Below, one piece after another: positions 1 through 10,900 of a stretch of DNA of 64,000 nucleotides. The number at the start of each line of letters is the position of its first letter. Within the stretch, counting starts at the first letter, position 1. Source of the DNA: Euwallacea fornicatus (lineage: Eukaryota > Arthropoda > Insecta > Coleoptera > Curculionidae); contig NW_027096045.1 of assembly GCF_040115645.1 (NCBI RefSeq), positions 310,001 to 374,000 of the forward strand, written 5' to 3'. The translations under genes were made by a program, and so were the position numbers. The notes under the pieces are model-generated. The model did not search any database, was not told where the DNA came from, and worked only from the letters and a program-made list of their open reading frames with translations.

Positions 1-3000
1 CACGCTTTAGTCGTGATAAGAAATAGATCATGCCAATCAAAGATAATAGATTTAACCCGACCATTCGATGTCGAGGCGTTAGACAAAGGAATATTAGAGC
101 ATGAAACAATTGATGTAAACACAATGGATACCCATCGAGGGAGGAAATTGGAAACATCGCAGATTAGGACTAATCATCTTAATCGAGAAGAGAAGAAAGA
201 AATTCTACGATTATGTACCGAATTTTCGGACATATTCTATCAAGAAGGCATACCTTTGACGTTTACTAGTCAAACAAAGCATGCTATCAAGACAACTGAT
301 GAACAGCCAGTGTACGTAAAGTCGTACAGGTACCCCTTCATACATAAAGAAGAAGTTAGGAGCCAAATAGACAAAATGTTGGACCAGGGAATCATTAGAC
401 ATAGCAGTTCACCTTGGTCAGCCCCAATCTGGGTAGTTCCTAAGAAGATGGATGCGTCTGGAAAACGCAAATGGAGAGTCTGCGTGGATTACCGCAAACT
501 CAATGAGAAAACTATCGACGACAAATACCCTTTACCCAATATAACTGATATACTGGATAAACTGGGGAAGTGTCAGTATTTTTCGACCCTTGATTTGGCG
601 AGTGGTTTCCACCAAATTGAGATGAGGGAACAAGATATACCAAAGACGGCGTTTAGTACCGAAGGAGGGCATTATGAATATACCCGAATGCCCTTCGGAT
701 TAAAAAACGCACCTGCGACCTTCCAAAGAGCAATGGATGGAATTTTGAGCGGATTGCAGAATGAAAGGTGTCTAGTGTATCTTGACGACATAATCATTTA
801 CTCAACATCCTTACAAGAGCACTTGGAAAATTTAAGAGCAGTCTTTAATCGACTTAGAAAATCCAATTTCAAGGTCCAACTCGACAAGAGTGAATTTTTG
901 AGGAAGGAAGTAAATTATTTGGGACATATTATAACCCCAGAAGGAGTTCGACCTAACCCGGAAAAAGTGAAAGTAGTAAAAAATTACCCGATTCCAGGAA
1001 CCCCAAAGCAAATTAAAGGATTCCTTGGCTTGGTGGGATACTACAGGAAATTCATTAATAACTTTGCGCAGTTGACCAAACCTCTAACTAAATGTCTCAA
1101 GAAAGGAGCGAAAATTGAACATAATGAAGAATTTGTTAAATCTTTTGAGACCTGTAAAGAAATATTAATGAATGAACCTATCTTACAATATCCCGACCTC
1201 TCAAAGCCTTTTAACCTCACCTGTGACGCCAGTAATGTCGCATTAGGAGCAATTTTGTCACAAGGCCCTATTGGACAAGACTTGCCAGTGGCGTACGCCT
1301 CACGCACATTAAACGAATCCGAACAAAATTATTCTACGATAGAAAAGGAGTGTTTGTGTTTAGTTTGGGCAACGAAGTATTTCAGGCCCTACCTGTATGG
1401 TAACAAATTTAATATAGTCACTGATCATAAGCCGTTACAATGGCTATTTAACTTGAAAGACCCTTCGTCCAAATTACTAAGGTGGCGAATTAAGCTGGAA
1501 GAATACGACTATAGAATCATTTATAAAAAGGGAAAACTAAATACGAATGCCGATGCGTTGAGTCGCGTGGAAATTCACACGAAAGAAACGAACGGATTTC
1601 AAGAGTTAGTGCGATATATGGAGGACTTCAACAGAGATTTGGAACAAGCGGGTACGAGTGGACAAACAAGAAATGAACCGGATAACCTATCAATGATAGT
1701 TGAACCAGATACAGAGGCAAAAAATACAGAAACGATGGAAGAACCAACCCCAATGGATGAAAATGAAACTGTACATACAAACGAGGAACAAGATCCTATC
1801 GTAGGAGTTCCAATTGTAGAATCAGCTGTTAACTATGGAGCCAATCAGGTGATTGTGTCACGAGTATTGCATACACCTGCAAAATTAAAGAAATTAGAAC
1901 TATTTGGGAAAAAACGAAGATACTTACTACAATTGCCAGATGATGACTTCGATCACTATTTAATGAAGTTTGTCATAGAGAATGTGGCCCCAGGAAAACT
2001 GTATTCCCTTTACTTCGAAAGTCCAGATATTTACCCTAAATTTTGTGAAACTATACGTAAAAATTTTAAATGGCCATCGCTCAAATTCAAGCGATGCCTA
2101 ACAAAATTAATAGATGTCGAAGAAAAAGCAGATATACCTGAAATCATACAGGCTTATCATGAGAGCAAAACAAACCATAGGGGCATAGAAGAGACAGAGC
2201 AGAGAATAAAAGCCAAATATTACTGGCCAAACATAAGAGATACAGTACAAAATTACCTGGAACAATGTGAAATTTGCCAGCGTAGTAAATACGAAAGGAA
2301 CCCCATTAAGACGAAGTACAACATCACGCCTACAGCTGCAAAGCCTTTCGAAATTGTCCACATAGACACATACACATTAGAAAAGACAAAGTTTCTAACT
2401 ATTGTGGATAGTTTTTCGAAATTTGCCCAAGCCTATGTTTTGGATTCAATGATGGCAACTGAAGTAGCGGACAATTTAATAACTTTCTTCTCCCATTTTG
2501 GAGTGCCAATTCAAATAATCGCTGACAATGGGACAGAATTTAAGAATACAGTAATTGCCGAACTTTTAAGAAGCCATAAAGTAGAAACGCATTTCTGCAC
2601 GCCAGATCATCCCCAATCGAATGGAATTGTGGAGAGATTCCACTCAACAATAGCAGAACACGTAAGATTGCTGAACAACCAAGGTCAAGAAGAGACACCC
2701 ATCAAACAGAAGGTCAAGTACGCCGTGTTAGCATACAACAATTCAATTCATTCAACAACGGGATACAAACCAATGGAAATTGTGAACGGACACCTAGGAA
2801 GTGAGGATCCATTCAACATCACTATGAATGAAAATTTAATGACCAACTATGTAACTGAACACAAAGCAAGGACGAAATTGTTGTACGGAGAAATGAATAG
2901 GCGAATGACCGAGGCTAAAGTACGCTTAATGGAAAAGAGAAATGTAAATCGGGACGACCCAACGATGTTTGAAGAAGGAGATGACGTGCGTGAAAGAATA

Positions 3001-3171
3001 AAGAATCCTAGACAAAAATTAGGAGACAAATTTAAAGCATGTGCAAAAGCGGAAATTGTAAATAGAGAAAGGAAATTTGTCGAAAATCAGTCTGGAAGGA
3101 AAGTGAACATAGACAATCTAAAACGGCCCAGCCGTCACAAATGTATTAATCCAAGTAGAAATAAGGAGTAA
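1..3171 (+). CDS. pol: Pol polyprotein of E1 (partial: RT, RNase H, integrase)
   Basis: The frame is open from base 1, so the first in-frame ATG or TTG is not a real start. It carries the reverse transcriptase with the YLDD active site at 778-789, RNase H, the zinc-binding HHCC motif and the DDE integrase core. The aspartic protease lies upstream of the window. The variable spacer between RNase H and integrase carries the A-type marks (ETMEE and NEEQD) shared with E2, E4 and E6. There are no stops or frameshifts. Confidence 0.93.
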   Translation, partial: HALVVIRNRSCQSKIIDLTRPFDVEALDKGILEHETIDVNTMDTHRGRKLETSQIRTNHLNREEKKEILRLCTEFSDIFYQEGIPLTFTSQTKHAIKTTDEQPVYVKSYRYPFIHKEEVRSQIDKMLDQGIIRHSSSPWSAPIWVVPKKMDASGKRKWRVCVDYRKLNEKTIDDKYPLPNITDILDKLGKCQYFSTLDLASGFHQIEMREQDIPKTAFSTEGGHYEYTRMPFGLKNAPATFQRAMDGILSGLQNERCLVYLDDIIIYSTSLQEHLENLRAVFNRLRKSNFKVQLDKSEFLRKEVNYLGHIITPEGVRPNPEKVKVVKNYPIPGTPKQIKGFLGLVGYYRKFINNFAQLTKPLTKCLKKGAKIEHNEEFVKSFETCKEILMNEPILQYPDLSKPFNLTCDASNVALGAILSQGPIGQDLPVAYASRTLNESEQNYSTIEKECLCLVWATKYFRPYLYGNKFNIVTDHKPLQWLFNLKDPSSKLLRWRIKLEEYDYRIIYKKGKLNTNADALSRVEIHTKETNGFQELVRYMEDFNRDLEQAGTSGQTRNEPDNLSMIVEPDTEAKNTETMEEPTPMDENETVHTNEEQDPIVGVPIVESAVNYGANQVIVSRVLHTPAKLKKLELFGKKRRYLLQLPDDDFDHYLMKFVIENVAPGKLYSLYFESPDIYPKFCETIRKNFKWPSLKFKRCLTKLIDVEEKADIPEIIQAYHESKTNHRGIEETEQRIKAKYYWPNIRDTVQNYLEQCEICQRSKYERNPIKTKYNITPTAAKPFEIVHIDTYTLEKTKFLTIVDSFSKFAQAYVLDSMMATEVADNLITFFSHFGVPIQIIADNGTEFKNTVIAELLRSHKVETHFCTPDHPQSNGIVERFHSTIAEHVRLLNNQGQEETPIKQKVKYAVLAYNNSIHSTTGYKPMEIVNGHLGSEDPFNITMNENLMTNYVTEHKARTKLLYGEMNRRMTEAKVRLMEKRNVNRDDPTMFEEGDDVRERIKNPRQKLGDKFKACAKAEIVNRERKFVENQSGRKVNIDNLKRPSRHKCINPSRNKE

Positions 3172-3227
3172 ATTAGACTCAAACCAAACCATGTACATAT
3201 AAGTAAACGAAGGAAAAACATTTACAG

Positions 3228-4926
3228 CATCCTAGTCACGGGACAAGCTAGGGATGTCACACTGTTGGAACTCAAGGGAAATCCGGGAATGTTACCGCTA
3301 GAACTGGGAAAGGCAGTATTGATTGATGGAAGCCACAGTTTCATTCATTACAACGATTTAAGACCAGTAGCAGAACAACTAGAAGAGCTGAGAAGAAAAA
3401 TAAATAATTTGACCAGCAATTGGGAAACGACAACACATCCAAGCCCTTATAAGAATGAGCTCCGCAATTTTTACGAGATCATGAAGGCAATACAGGAACA
3501 AGTTGAAAACCGCTTTTACCGAATATTTCCTAAAACAAATCGACCAAAGCGAGGAATCGTGGATGGATTAGGAGCAGTGTTCAAAGCGATAACGGGAAAT
3601 TTGGACGCAGAAGATGGTCAAAAATACGACAAATTAATTAGAGAATTACGTGCGAAACAAAGGCTCACTCAAACTCAAGTTGTAACTCAAGGAAGAATGA
3701 CAGTGTTGGCTTTAGAAAGGTTTAACAAAACGCTAAAACAGCTTTACGACAATGATAGAATACTGGAGGAAAAATTGAAAGAAATTGTACCTTATATCAA
3801 GGATGTGATCGACGATAGAAATTGTTCCTTTTTGAAGGAAATTGTCAACGAAATAATTGATATGTACGAGATAATCAACACCATCCTACAAGATGTCGAA
3901 AACTCGTTGGTATTTGCAAGATTAAATACCATGCACCCAAGCATAATGGACCAAAGGGATCTACTCACTGCACTCACGGAGTTAAGCAACGACATAGGAA
4001 GGACCAATCTACCACTACCTATAACTTTGGAAAATATAGTTAAATACGAAGAAATAACAAAACTGGAGTGTTTCCTATCGGACTATCGAATCACGTACAT
4101 TTTACACATTCCTACTGTTCAGAATCTGCAATTTTCTTATTACCATTTGTATTCTATTCCCGTTTACATTCAGGGTCAGTTTAGGGCAATCATACCTAAA
4201 GGGAAGTACCTTGTAAAGAGCCAGTTGTACCACGCGTACTTTCACCGCGAGTGTCGTAAATTAAAGCCAGAACTATACTTGTGCTATGAAACAGACTTAA
4301 CGGGAAATCAGCCAGAAACCCCTTGTGAAATACAGTTAATAAACTTAGTGAAAAATCCTTCGAACTGTACTCAAACGTTAATAAAAATAGACAGAATAAT
4401 TTTAAATAGGTTAGATGTGTCAGATAAATGGATTGTAATAAGTCCTACAGAAGAAATAGCCCAGCTAACGTGCCAAAATAGACAAACAGAAGCCAAAACC
4501 TTGCACGGGACATATCTATACGAAATTCCAAAGGGATGTAAGTTAAGCATCGGGAACCAGCAGGCAACGAATACCATGAGGATCATGGAAAACACTCTGA
4601 AGCCCATTTTGCTACCTAAAATTATCACGGACGTTCCACCCCGACAGAACTTAAACTTGAGCATTCACCTACCCGAGCTCGAGTTAGATGACCTGCATAA
4701 GCTAAAACATGAAGTTTATGAGGAGCAGGAAAGCGGCAGCTGGACGGACAACGACCTCTACACACCCCCTAGTGTGTGGACATTACTAATGTATATTATA
4801 ATTATAGGAGCAATGGCAGCTTTAACATGGAAAAAGTTGTTGCAACCCCGACTGAGGAATCGGAGTCAGAAGAACAACCAGTCAAATGAAGAGCCAATAG
4901 AAGTTCCACTCCCTCGGCTAGCCTAG
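3228..4926 (+). CDS. env: Env glycoprotein of E1 (second exon)
   Basis: Baculovirus-F-like fusion glycoprotein; domain details are given under E2. The start used here is the inferred splice acceptor (ttacag ending at 3227), because the frame has no ATG near its beginning and the matching donor lies in the 5' leader, outside the window. The furin-type site, fusion peptide and C-terminal anchor are all intact. Sub-lineage marks: Arg in the motif CQNRQT, shared with E2 and E3. It stops at TAG, 22 nt before the 3' LTR. Confidence 0.88.
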
Positions 4927-4948
4927 GAGTTCCATCTCAGAGGGGAGG

Positions 4949-5261
4949 AGTTATATGGGGATGCTACCATAAGCCACCATACTAAAGAGACGCGGCCCAG
5001 ACTTGCTGAGCTTGCAGAATCAAACAATAAAACCACATTGCGCTGGACCTTCGGGACTCACTCTGACAATCGATCGACAGTAATATTCAACTCACGTTGA
5101 TTTCATTGTAACTTACCAAAGCTCGTTCTACTGTATTGTTACCGTTATACTTAATAATTCTTGTTAGTGTTGTGTTAACTACAAGTTTATATTAAATCAT
5201 AAAATATAGTAATTGTTTAATTTTTTTTAAAAAGTCTTCCGAGGAATACGGAAAGATAAGT
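4949..5261 (+). repeat. 3' LTR of E1 (313 bp)
   Basis: Starts AGTTAT right after the polypurine tract agaggggagg (4939-4948) and ends ATAAGT. It has the eight-T form of the T run near its end. It reads as identical to the E2 LTRs. Confidence 0.95.
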
Positions 5262-6141
5262 AGCATAATAAGGCCTTAAACGGCAAATCGTCAATTTGGC
5301 TCTAATAGAAGCGGCACTTTTTGGCCAAATCTTATGATTTGGCGTTATCTCGCGAACGCTATAGCCAATTTTGTTCAAATCGTCTCCTTTTGGCAAAATA
5401 AGCATAATAAGGCCTTAAACGGCAAATCGTCAATTTGGCTCTAATAGAAGCGGCACTTTTTGGCCAAATCTTATGATTTGGCGTTATCTCGCCAACGCTA
5501 CAGCCAATTTTGTTCAAATCGTCTCCTTTTGGCAAAATAAGCATAATAAGGCCTTAAACGGCAAATCGTCAATTTGGCTCTAATAGAAGCGGCACTTTTT
5601 GGCCAAATCGTACAATTTGGCGATATCTCGCAAACGGTACAACCAATTTTGTTCAAATCGTCTCCTTTTGGCAAAATAAGCATAATAAGGCCTTAAACGG
5701 CAAATCGTCAATTTGGCTCTAATAGAAGCGGCACTTTTTGGCCAAATCGTACAATTTGGCGATATCTCGCAAACGGTACAACCAATTTTGTTCAAATCGT
5801 CTCCTTTTGGCAAAATAAGCATAATAAGGCCTTAAACGGCAAATCGTCAATTTGGCTCTAACAGAAGCGGCACTTTTTGGCCAAATCGTACAATTTGGTG
5901 ATATCTCGCAAACGCTACAGCCAATTTTGTTCAAATCGTCTCCTTTTGGCAAAATAAGCATAATAAGGCCTTAAACGGCAAATCGTCAATTTGGCTCTAA
6001 TAGAAGCGGCACTTTTTGGCCAAATCGTACAATTTGGCGATATCTCGCAAACGGTACAACGAATTTTGTTCAAATCGTCTCCTTTTGGCAAAATAAGCAT
6101 AATAAGGCCTTAAACGGCAAATCGTCAATTTGGCTCTAACA
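5262..6141. repeat. 139-bp satellite array, about 6.3 monomers
   Basis: Tandem monomers of 139 bp between E1 and E2. One unit runs from ggcaaatcgtcaatttgg to the next such string. Two monomer kinds are visible: one with cttatgatttggcgttatctcgc (near 5330 and 5470) and one with cgtacaatttggcgatatctcgc. Apparent minus-strand reading frames of 60-80 codons cross the monomers, but 139 is not a multiple of three and these frames shift from unit to unit, so I do not treat them as genes. The last four bases (AACA) are the left target duplication of E2. Confidence 0.95.
5324..5343. repeat. Perfect inverted repeat in a satellite monomer (example)
   Basis: Arms GCCAAATC (5324-5331) and GATTTGGC (5336-5343) flank a TTAT loop: eight base pairs, no mismatch. 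The other monomer kind keeps the dyad in a 7-bp form, GCCAAAT and ATTTGGC around a 6-base loop. The structure recurs once per monomer across the window. Dyad symmetry is often reported in centromeric satellites; a role here is inference. Confidence 0.8.
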
Positions 6142-6454
6142 AGTTATATGGGGATGCTACCATAAGCCACCATACTAAAGAGACGCGGCCCAGACTTGCT
6201 GAGCTTGCAGAATCAAACAATAAAACCACATTGCGCTGGACCTTCGGGACTCACTCTGACAATCGATCGACAGTAATATTCAACTCACGTTGATTTCATT
6301 GTAACTTACCAAAGCTCGTTCTACTGTATTGTTACCGTTATACTTAATAATTCTTGTTAGTGTTGTGTTAACTACAAGTTTATATTAAATCATAAAATAT
6401 AGTAATTGTTTAATTTTTTTTAAAAAGTCTTCCGAGGAATACGGAAAGATAAGT
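6142..6454 (+). repeat. 5' LTR of E2 (313 bp)
   Basis: Runs from AGTTAT to ATAAGT, so its ends are short imperfect inverted repeats, as expected for errantivirus LTRs. It contains one AATAAA polyadenylation signal at 6219-6224 (offset 78-83) and an ATTAAA-like string near offset 240. I see no convincing TATA box at a sensible distance, so an initiator-driven promoter is likely but unplaced. Near its end a T8 run precedes a small hairpin with arms tcttccg (6428-6434) and cggaaaga (6442-6449, one bulged A), in the part that would be U5. It reads as identical to the 3' LTR at 13444-13756. Confidence 0.95.
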
Positions 6455-6630
6455 GGCGCAGTCGTACGGATCAATCACGGAATCAATATTCAATCGCTGA
6501 GTAGTGAACTAACCGTGAGAGACCTTCGTGTAACGTGTACGGTAAAACTGTAGTAAAATCAATGTTTGTGTCGAGCATCGTGCTATTTTGGTAAGTACAA
6601 CTGGTTAATAATTTTTGTACAAGATTTTTT
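6454..6630 (+). promoter_or_regulatory. tRNA-Ser primer binding site and leader of E2
   Basis: The primer binding site TGGCGCAGTCG (6454-6464) shares its first T with the last base of the LTR. It is complementary to the 3' end of insect tRNA-Ser including CCA (an 11-base match from memory of that tRNA; a database check would settle it). The rest of the leader is non-coding apart from one short ATG frame at 6562-6594. A consensus splice donor G|GTAAGT has its cut at 6590/6591. Gag starts at 6631, after a T-rich stretch. No ATG lies between the LTR and 6562. Confidence 0.85.
6562..6594 (+). other. Leader ATG frame: short uORF in full-length RNA, inferred first exon of env
   Basis: In unspliced RNA this is a ten-codon reading frame whose TAA stop (6592-6594) lies inside the splice donor GTAAGT (6591-6596), 36 nt before the gag ATG. 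If the donor is used, the same ATG loses its stop, and 29 coding bases (6562-6590, nine hydrophobic-rich codons plus two bases) join the env frame in phase at the acceptor ending at 11722. The hydrophobic run then continues into exon 2, as a signal peptide would. Both splice sites look good, but splicing is inferred. The arrangement is the same in E3-E7. Env mRNA splicing is established for gypsy and relatives. Confidence 0.72.
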
Positions 6631-7941
6631 ATGTCAGAGATTAACGAGGTACTTGAACAGTTTGAATCCCTGAGTATTGATACCCCTTTGACAGGCCCTA
6701 ATTGTAATCGCTCAGTCCCAATTAGAAATCGTAAACTTGTAAGAAACAGTAACGTAAAAATGGTTGAGTTTAAAACTGAGTATTTGAGGTGTGTCCCAGA
6801 TTTCGATGGGAGCCCTAATGATCTTGGCCGTTACCTCGGCGTATGTCAATCCTTGATCGATTCCTTTTACGTTGCCCAACAACCCAACCACTTCCAAAAT
6901 ACCTTCTTGCTAAATTGTATTATTGGAAAGTTATCTGGGAATGCTAAATTGGTATTGGGAACACAAAACGTCAACAACTGGGAGGAACTAAAGGAAATTT
7001 TGACAAGGCATTTTGCGGATCAGAGGGATGAGGCATGTTTAAACATGGACTTAGTTATGCTTAAACAACGACAAAACGAAACCCCTAACGAATTTTACGA
7101 TAGGGTTCTGCATATACTAAACTTGTTATGTTCTTATATTAATGCCCACGAAACTACGGAGATAGGGAAAGCTGTAAAAAAGGATCTATACAATAACTTG
7201 GCGCTGAAAACATTCCTATCAGGACTAAGAGAGCCCCTAGGAACAGCAATACGCTGTATGCGACCAAAAGATTTGCCAGAAGCATTGCAATTTGTAACAC
7301 AGGAAGACAACACACACTATTTGCAAAATAATAGTAGTGGCAGCAGTAATAATGGCAGTAATAGAGTGCATAATGCAACAAACTCCACACCTAGACCTAG
7401 GTTCAACCCTAGACCGTCATATACGAATAATCACTCTGGTCAATTTAGACCAGGAGCCCATGTAAATACAGCAGTAAATCATACACCAAGGCCAACGTAT
7501 CAGCCATCGCAAGCTAGACAGAATTTCCAACCACCAAGGGTGACTACTAACGTCTTCAAATCGAATCCAAATCAACCCTTGCCAAAACCCACACCGATGA
7601 GTGTTTCGACGAGGAGAACCGGATTTACGAACAGACAGAATTCGGGAGGTTATTACCCCAATAGGACGTATTTTAATAATCCAAATAGACCACCCTATAA
7701 CCCCGCACAAAATATCATCGCAGAAGAACTTTATAGCACCAGCGTAAACAGGAGTATCGATGACCAAGCTGTCTACGACGAAAAATACCATGGCGACCCA
7801 AAGGCGAGACGATATGGAAACGAATCCACTGAACAACAGGACGGATCAAGTTACCACGTGGGAAGTCGGTGCGACGCTGCATCTGCAGATTATTCTTATA
7901 AGAATTTTCTCGAAACTGGCCCAGACGAAAACGAAACATAA
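6631..7941 (+). CDS. gag: Gag structural polyprotein of E2
   Basis: A 436-residue Gag that would assemble the cytoplasmic capsid and bind the RNA genome. The core (about residues 45-230) reads like a Ty3/gypsy capsid, beginning VEFKTEYL and including a helical region with LKQRQNETPNEFYDRVL. The tail from about residue 235 is low-complexity and rich in Asn, Arg and Pro (repeated TPRPRF and TPRPTY strings), probably the nucleic-acid-binding part. There is no CCHC zinc knuckle, which is usual in errantiviruses. The ATG at 6631 is the first in this frame after the leader. The last 40 nt overlap the pol frame. This copy has the A-type tail (SYTNNHS, PGAHVN, SQARQ). Confidence 0.92.
   Translation: MSEINEVLEQFESLSIDTPLTGPNCNRSVPIRNRKLVRNSNVKMVEFKTEYLRCVPDFDGSPNDLGRYLGVCQSLIDSFYVAQQPNHFQNTFLLNCIIGKLSGNAKLVLGTQNVNNWEELKEILTRHFADQRDEACLNMDLVMLKQRQNETPNEFYDRVLHILNLLCSYINAHETTEIGKAVKKDLYNNLALKTFLSGLREPLGTAIRCMRPKDLPEALQFVTQEDNTHYLQNNSSGSSNNGSNRVHNATNSTPRPRFNPRPSYTNNHSGQFRPGAHVNTAVNHTPRPTYQPSQARQNFQPPRVTTNVFKSNPNQPLPKPTPMSVSTRRTGFTNRQNSGGYYPNRTYFNNPNRPPYNPAQNIIAEELYSTSVNRSIDDQAVYDEKYHGDPKARRYGNESTEQQDGSSYHVGSRCDAASADYSYKNFLETGPDENET
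7902..7941 (+). other. Gag-pol overlap: inferred -1 frameshift region
   Basis: The pol frame opens just after a TAA at 7899-7901 and gag ends with TAA at 7939-7941, so the ribosome must move back one base within about 37 nt. I find no canonical X XXY YYZ heptamer in the gag phase. Weak candidates are t-ttt-ctc (7905-7911), which lets only the first tRNA re-pair, and the A-rich gaa-aac string (7927-7932). No strong downstream hairpin is obvious by eye. The same window is present in every complete copy, with one substitution in E5. Confidence 0.7.
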
Positions 7942-10900
7942 AACCAAAGATAATAACACTGAATAACACCGAGGGCAGTGAACTAAATTATATTACTTTT
8001 CCTGAACACAATCTTAAATTTTTAATTGATAGTGGTGCAAGTAAATCATTTATAAACCCGGAAGCTGCTAGGAAGATAGCTCCGAACCAAATTAAAAAAG
8101 ACCCTTTTATAGTTTCAACCGCATTACAACAATCAGCCCATGAATTTAGTACAACGATACCAGCTTCGGAAATTTTTAAATTACCCCGATACACTTTGCT
8201 GAAATTTTATTTGTTTAAATTTCATGGAACCTTTGATGGATTGTTGGGATTAGATAATTTGAAACTGTTAGAAGCCCAATTAGATTTTCGGAAAAATAAA
8301 ATGGTTACCCCTTATGCCACTATACCATTCCAAACGTATTGGACAAATGTACAGAATAACCATATAGAAATGGAACCAAGGATAGAAAAAGTAGTTAGAA
8401 TTGAAACAAATATCCGAGATGGAGAGGTATTGATTGATTATCGGAAGATAAATGGATGTGAAATCCCAAGTTGTATAACAAAGACGAAAGATGGTCACGC
8501 TTTAGTCGTGATAAGAAATAGATCATGCCAATCAAAGATAATAGATTTAACCCGACCATTCGATGTCGAGGCGTTAGACAAAGGAATATTAGAGCATGAA
8601 ACAATTGATGTAAACACAATGGATACCCATCGAGGGAGGAAATTGGAAACATCGCAGATTAGGACTAATCATCTTAATCGAGAAGAGAAGAAAGAAATTC
8701 TACGATTATGTACCGAATTTTCGGACATATTCTATCAAGAAGGCATACCTTTGACGTTTACTAGTCAAACAAAGCATGCTATCAAGACAACTGATGAACA
8801 GCCAGTGTACGTAAAGTCGTACAGGTACCCCTTCATACATAAAGAAGAAGTTAGGAGCCAAATAGACAAAATGTTGGACCAGGGAATCATTAGACATAGC
8901 AGTTCACCTTGGTCAGCCCCAATCTGGGTAGTTCCTAAGAAGATGGATGCGTCTGGAAAACGCAAATGGAGAGTCTGCGTGGATTACCGCAAACTCAATG
9001 AGAAAACTATCGACGACAAATACCCTTTACCCAATATAACTGATATACTGGATAAACTGGGGAAGTGTCAGTATTTTTCGACCCTTGATTTGGCGAGTGG
9101 TTTCCACCAAATTGAGATGAGGGAACAAGATATACCAAAGACGGCGTTTAGTACCGAAGGAGGGCATTATGAATATACCCGAATGCCCTTCGGATTAAAA
9201 AACGCACCTGCGACCTTCCAAAGAGCAATGGATGGAATTTTGAGCGGATTGCAGAATGAAAGGTGTCTAGTGTATCTTGACGACATAATCATTTACTCAA
9301 CATCCTTACAAGAGCACTTGGAAAATTTAAGAGCAGTCTTTAATCGACTTAGAAAATCCAATTTCAAGGTCCAACTCGACAAGAGTGAATTTTTGAGGAA
9401 GGAAGTAAATTATTTGGGACATATTATAACCCCAGAAGGAGTTCGACCTAACCCGGAAAAAGTGAAAGTAGTAAAAAATTACCCGATTCCAGGAACCCCA
9501 AAGCAAATTAAAGGATTCCTTGGCTTGGTGGGATACTACAGGAAATTCATTAATAACTTTGCGCAGTTGACCAAACCTCTAACTAAATGTCTCAAGAAAG
9601 GAGCGAAAATTGAACATAATGAAGAATTTGTTAAATCTTTTGAGACCTGTAAAGAAATATTAATGAATGAACCTATCTTACAATATCCCGACCTCTCAAA
9701 GCCTTTTAACCTCACCTGTGACGCCAGTAATGTCGCATTAGGAGCAATTTTGTCACAAGGCCCTATTGGACAAGACTTGCCAGTGGCGTACGCCTCACGC
9801 ACATTAAACGAATCCGAACAAAATTATTCTACGATAGAAAAGGAGTGTTTGTGTTTAGTTTGGGCAACGAAGTATTTCAGGCCCTACCTGTATGGTAACA
9901 AATTTAATATAGTCACTGATCATAAGCCGTTACAATGGCTATTTAACTTGAAAGACCCTTCGTCCAAATTACTAAGGTGGCGAATTAAGCTGGAAGAATA
10001 CGACTATAGAATCATTTATAAAAAGGGAAAACTAAATACGAATGCCGATGCGTTGAGTCGCGTGGAAATTCACACGAAAGAAACGAACGGATTTCAAGAG
10101 TTAGTGCGATATATGGAGGACTTCAACAGAGATTTGGAACAAGCGGGTACGAGTGGACAAACAAGAAATGAACCGGATAACCTATCAATGATAGTTGAAC
10201 CAGATACAGAGGCAAAAAATACAGAAACGATGGAAGAACCAACCCCAATGGATGAAAATGAAACTGTACATACAAACGAGGAACAAGATCCTATCGTAGG
10301 AGTTCCAATTGTAGAATCAGCTGTTAACTATGGAGCCAATCAGGTGATTGTGTCACGAGTATTGCATACACCTGCAAAATTAAAGAAATTAGAACTATTT
10401 GGGAAAAAACGAAGATACTTACTACAATTGCCAGATGATGACTTCGATCACTATTTAATGAAGTTTGTCATAGAGAATGTGGCCCCAGGAAAACTGTATT
10501 CCCTTTACTTCGAAAGTCCAGATATTTACCCTAAATTTTGTGAAACTATACGTAAAAATTTTAAATGGCCATCGCTCAAATTCAAGCGATGCCTAACAAA
10601 ATTAATAGATGTCGAAGAAAAAGCAGATATACCTGAAATCATACAGGCTTATCATGAGAGCAAAACAAACCATAGGGGCATAGAAGAGACAGAGCAGAGA
10701 ATAAAAGCCAAATATTACTGGCCAAACATAAGAGATACAGTACAAAATTACCTGGAACAATGTGAAATTTGCCAGCGTAGTAAATACGAAAGGAACCCCA
10801 TTAAGACGAAGTACAACATCACGCCTACAGCTGCAAAGCCTTTCGAAATTGTCCACATAGACACATACACATTAGAAAAGACAAAGTTTCTAACTATTGT

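Larger units (their letters stand above)
1..5261 (+). mobile_element. Errantivirus copy E1, 5'-truncated by the window edge
   Basis: This is the 3' part of an LTR retroelement. Position 1 corresponds to position 8496 of the complete copy E2, inside pol, so gag, protease and the 5' LTR lie outside the window. Pol and Env are open. The 3' LTR ends at 5261 and is followed by AGCA, the predicted 4-bp target duplication, whose left partner cannot be seen. The target was the satellite stretch that reads aaataAGCAtaat in intact monomers. It is the only copy inserted in that part of the monomer. Confidence 0.95.

Noticed and set aside
5217..6100. Chains of 60-80 codon minus-strand reading frames with a recurring MLILPKGDDLNKIG start in the satellite
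   Set aside because: They follow the 139-bp repeat, shift frame from unit to unit because 139 is not divisible by three, and occur wherever the satellite occurs. They are by-products of a repeat with few stops, not a protein family.
6219..6224. AATAAA early in the LTR as proof of U3/R/U5 borders
   Set aside because: A single signal at offset 78 does not fix the transcription start or the cleavage site, so I did not divide the LTR into U3, R and U5.
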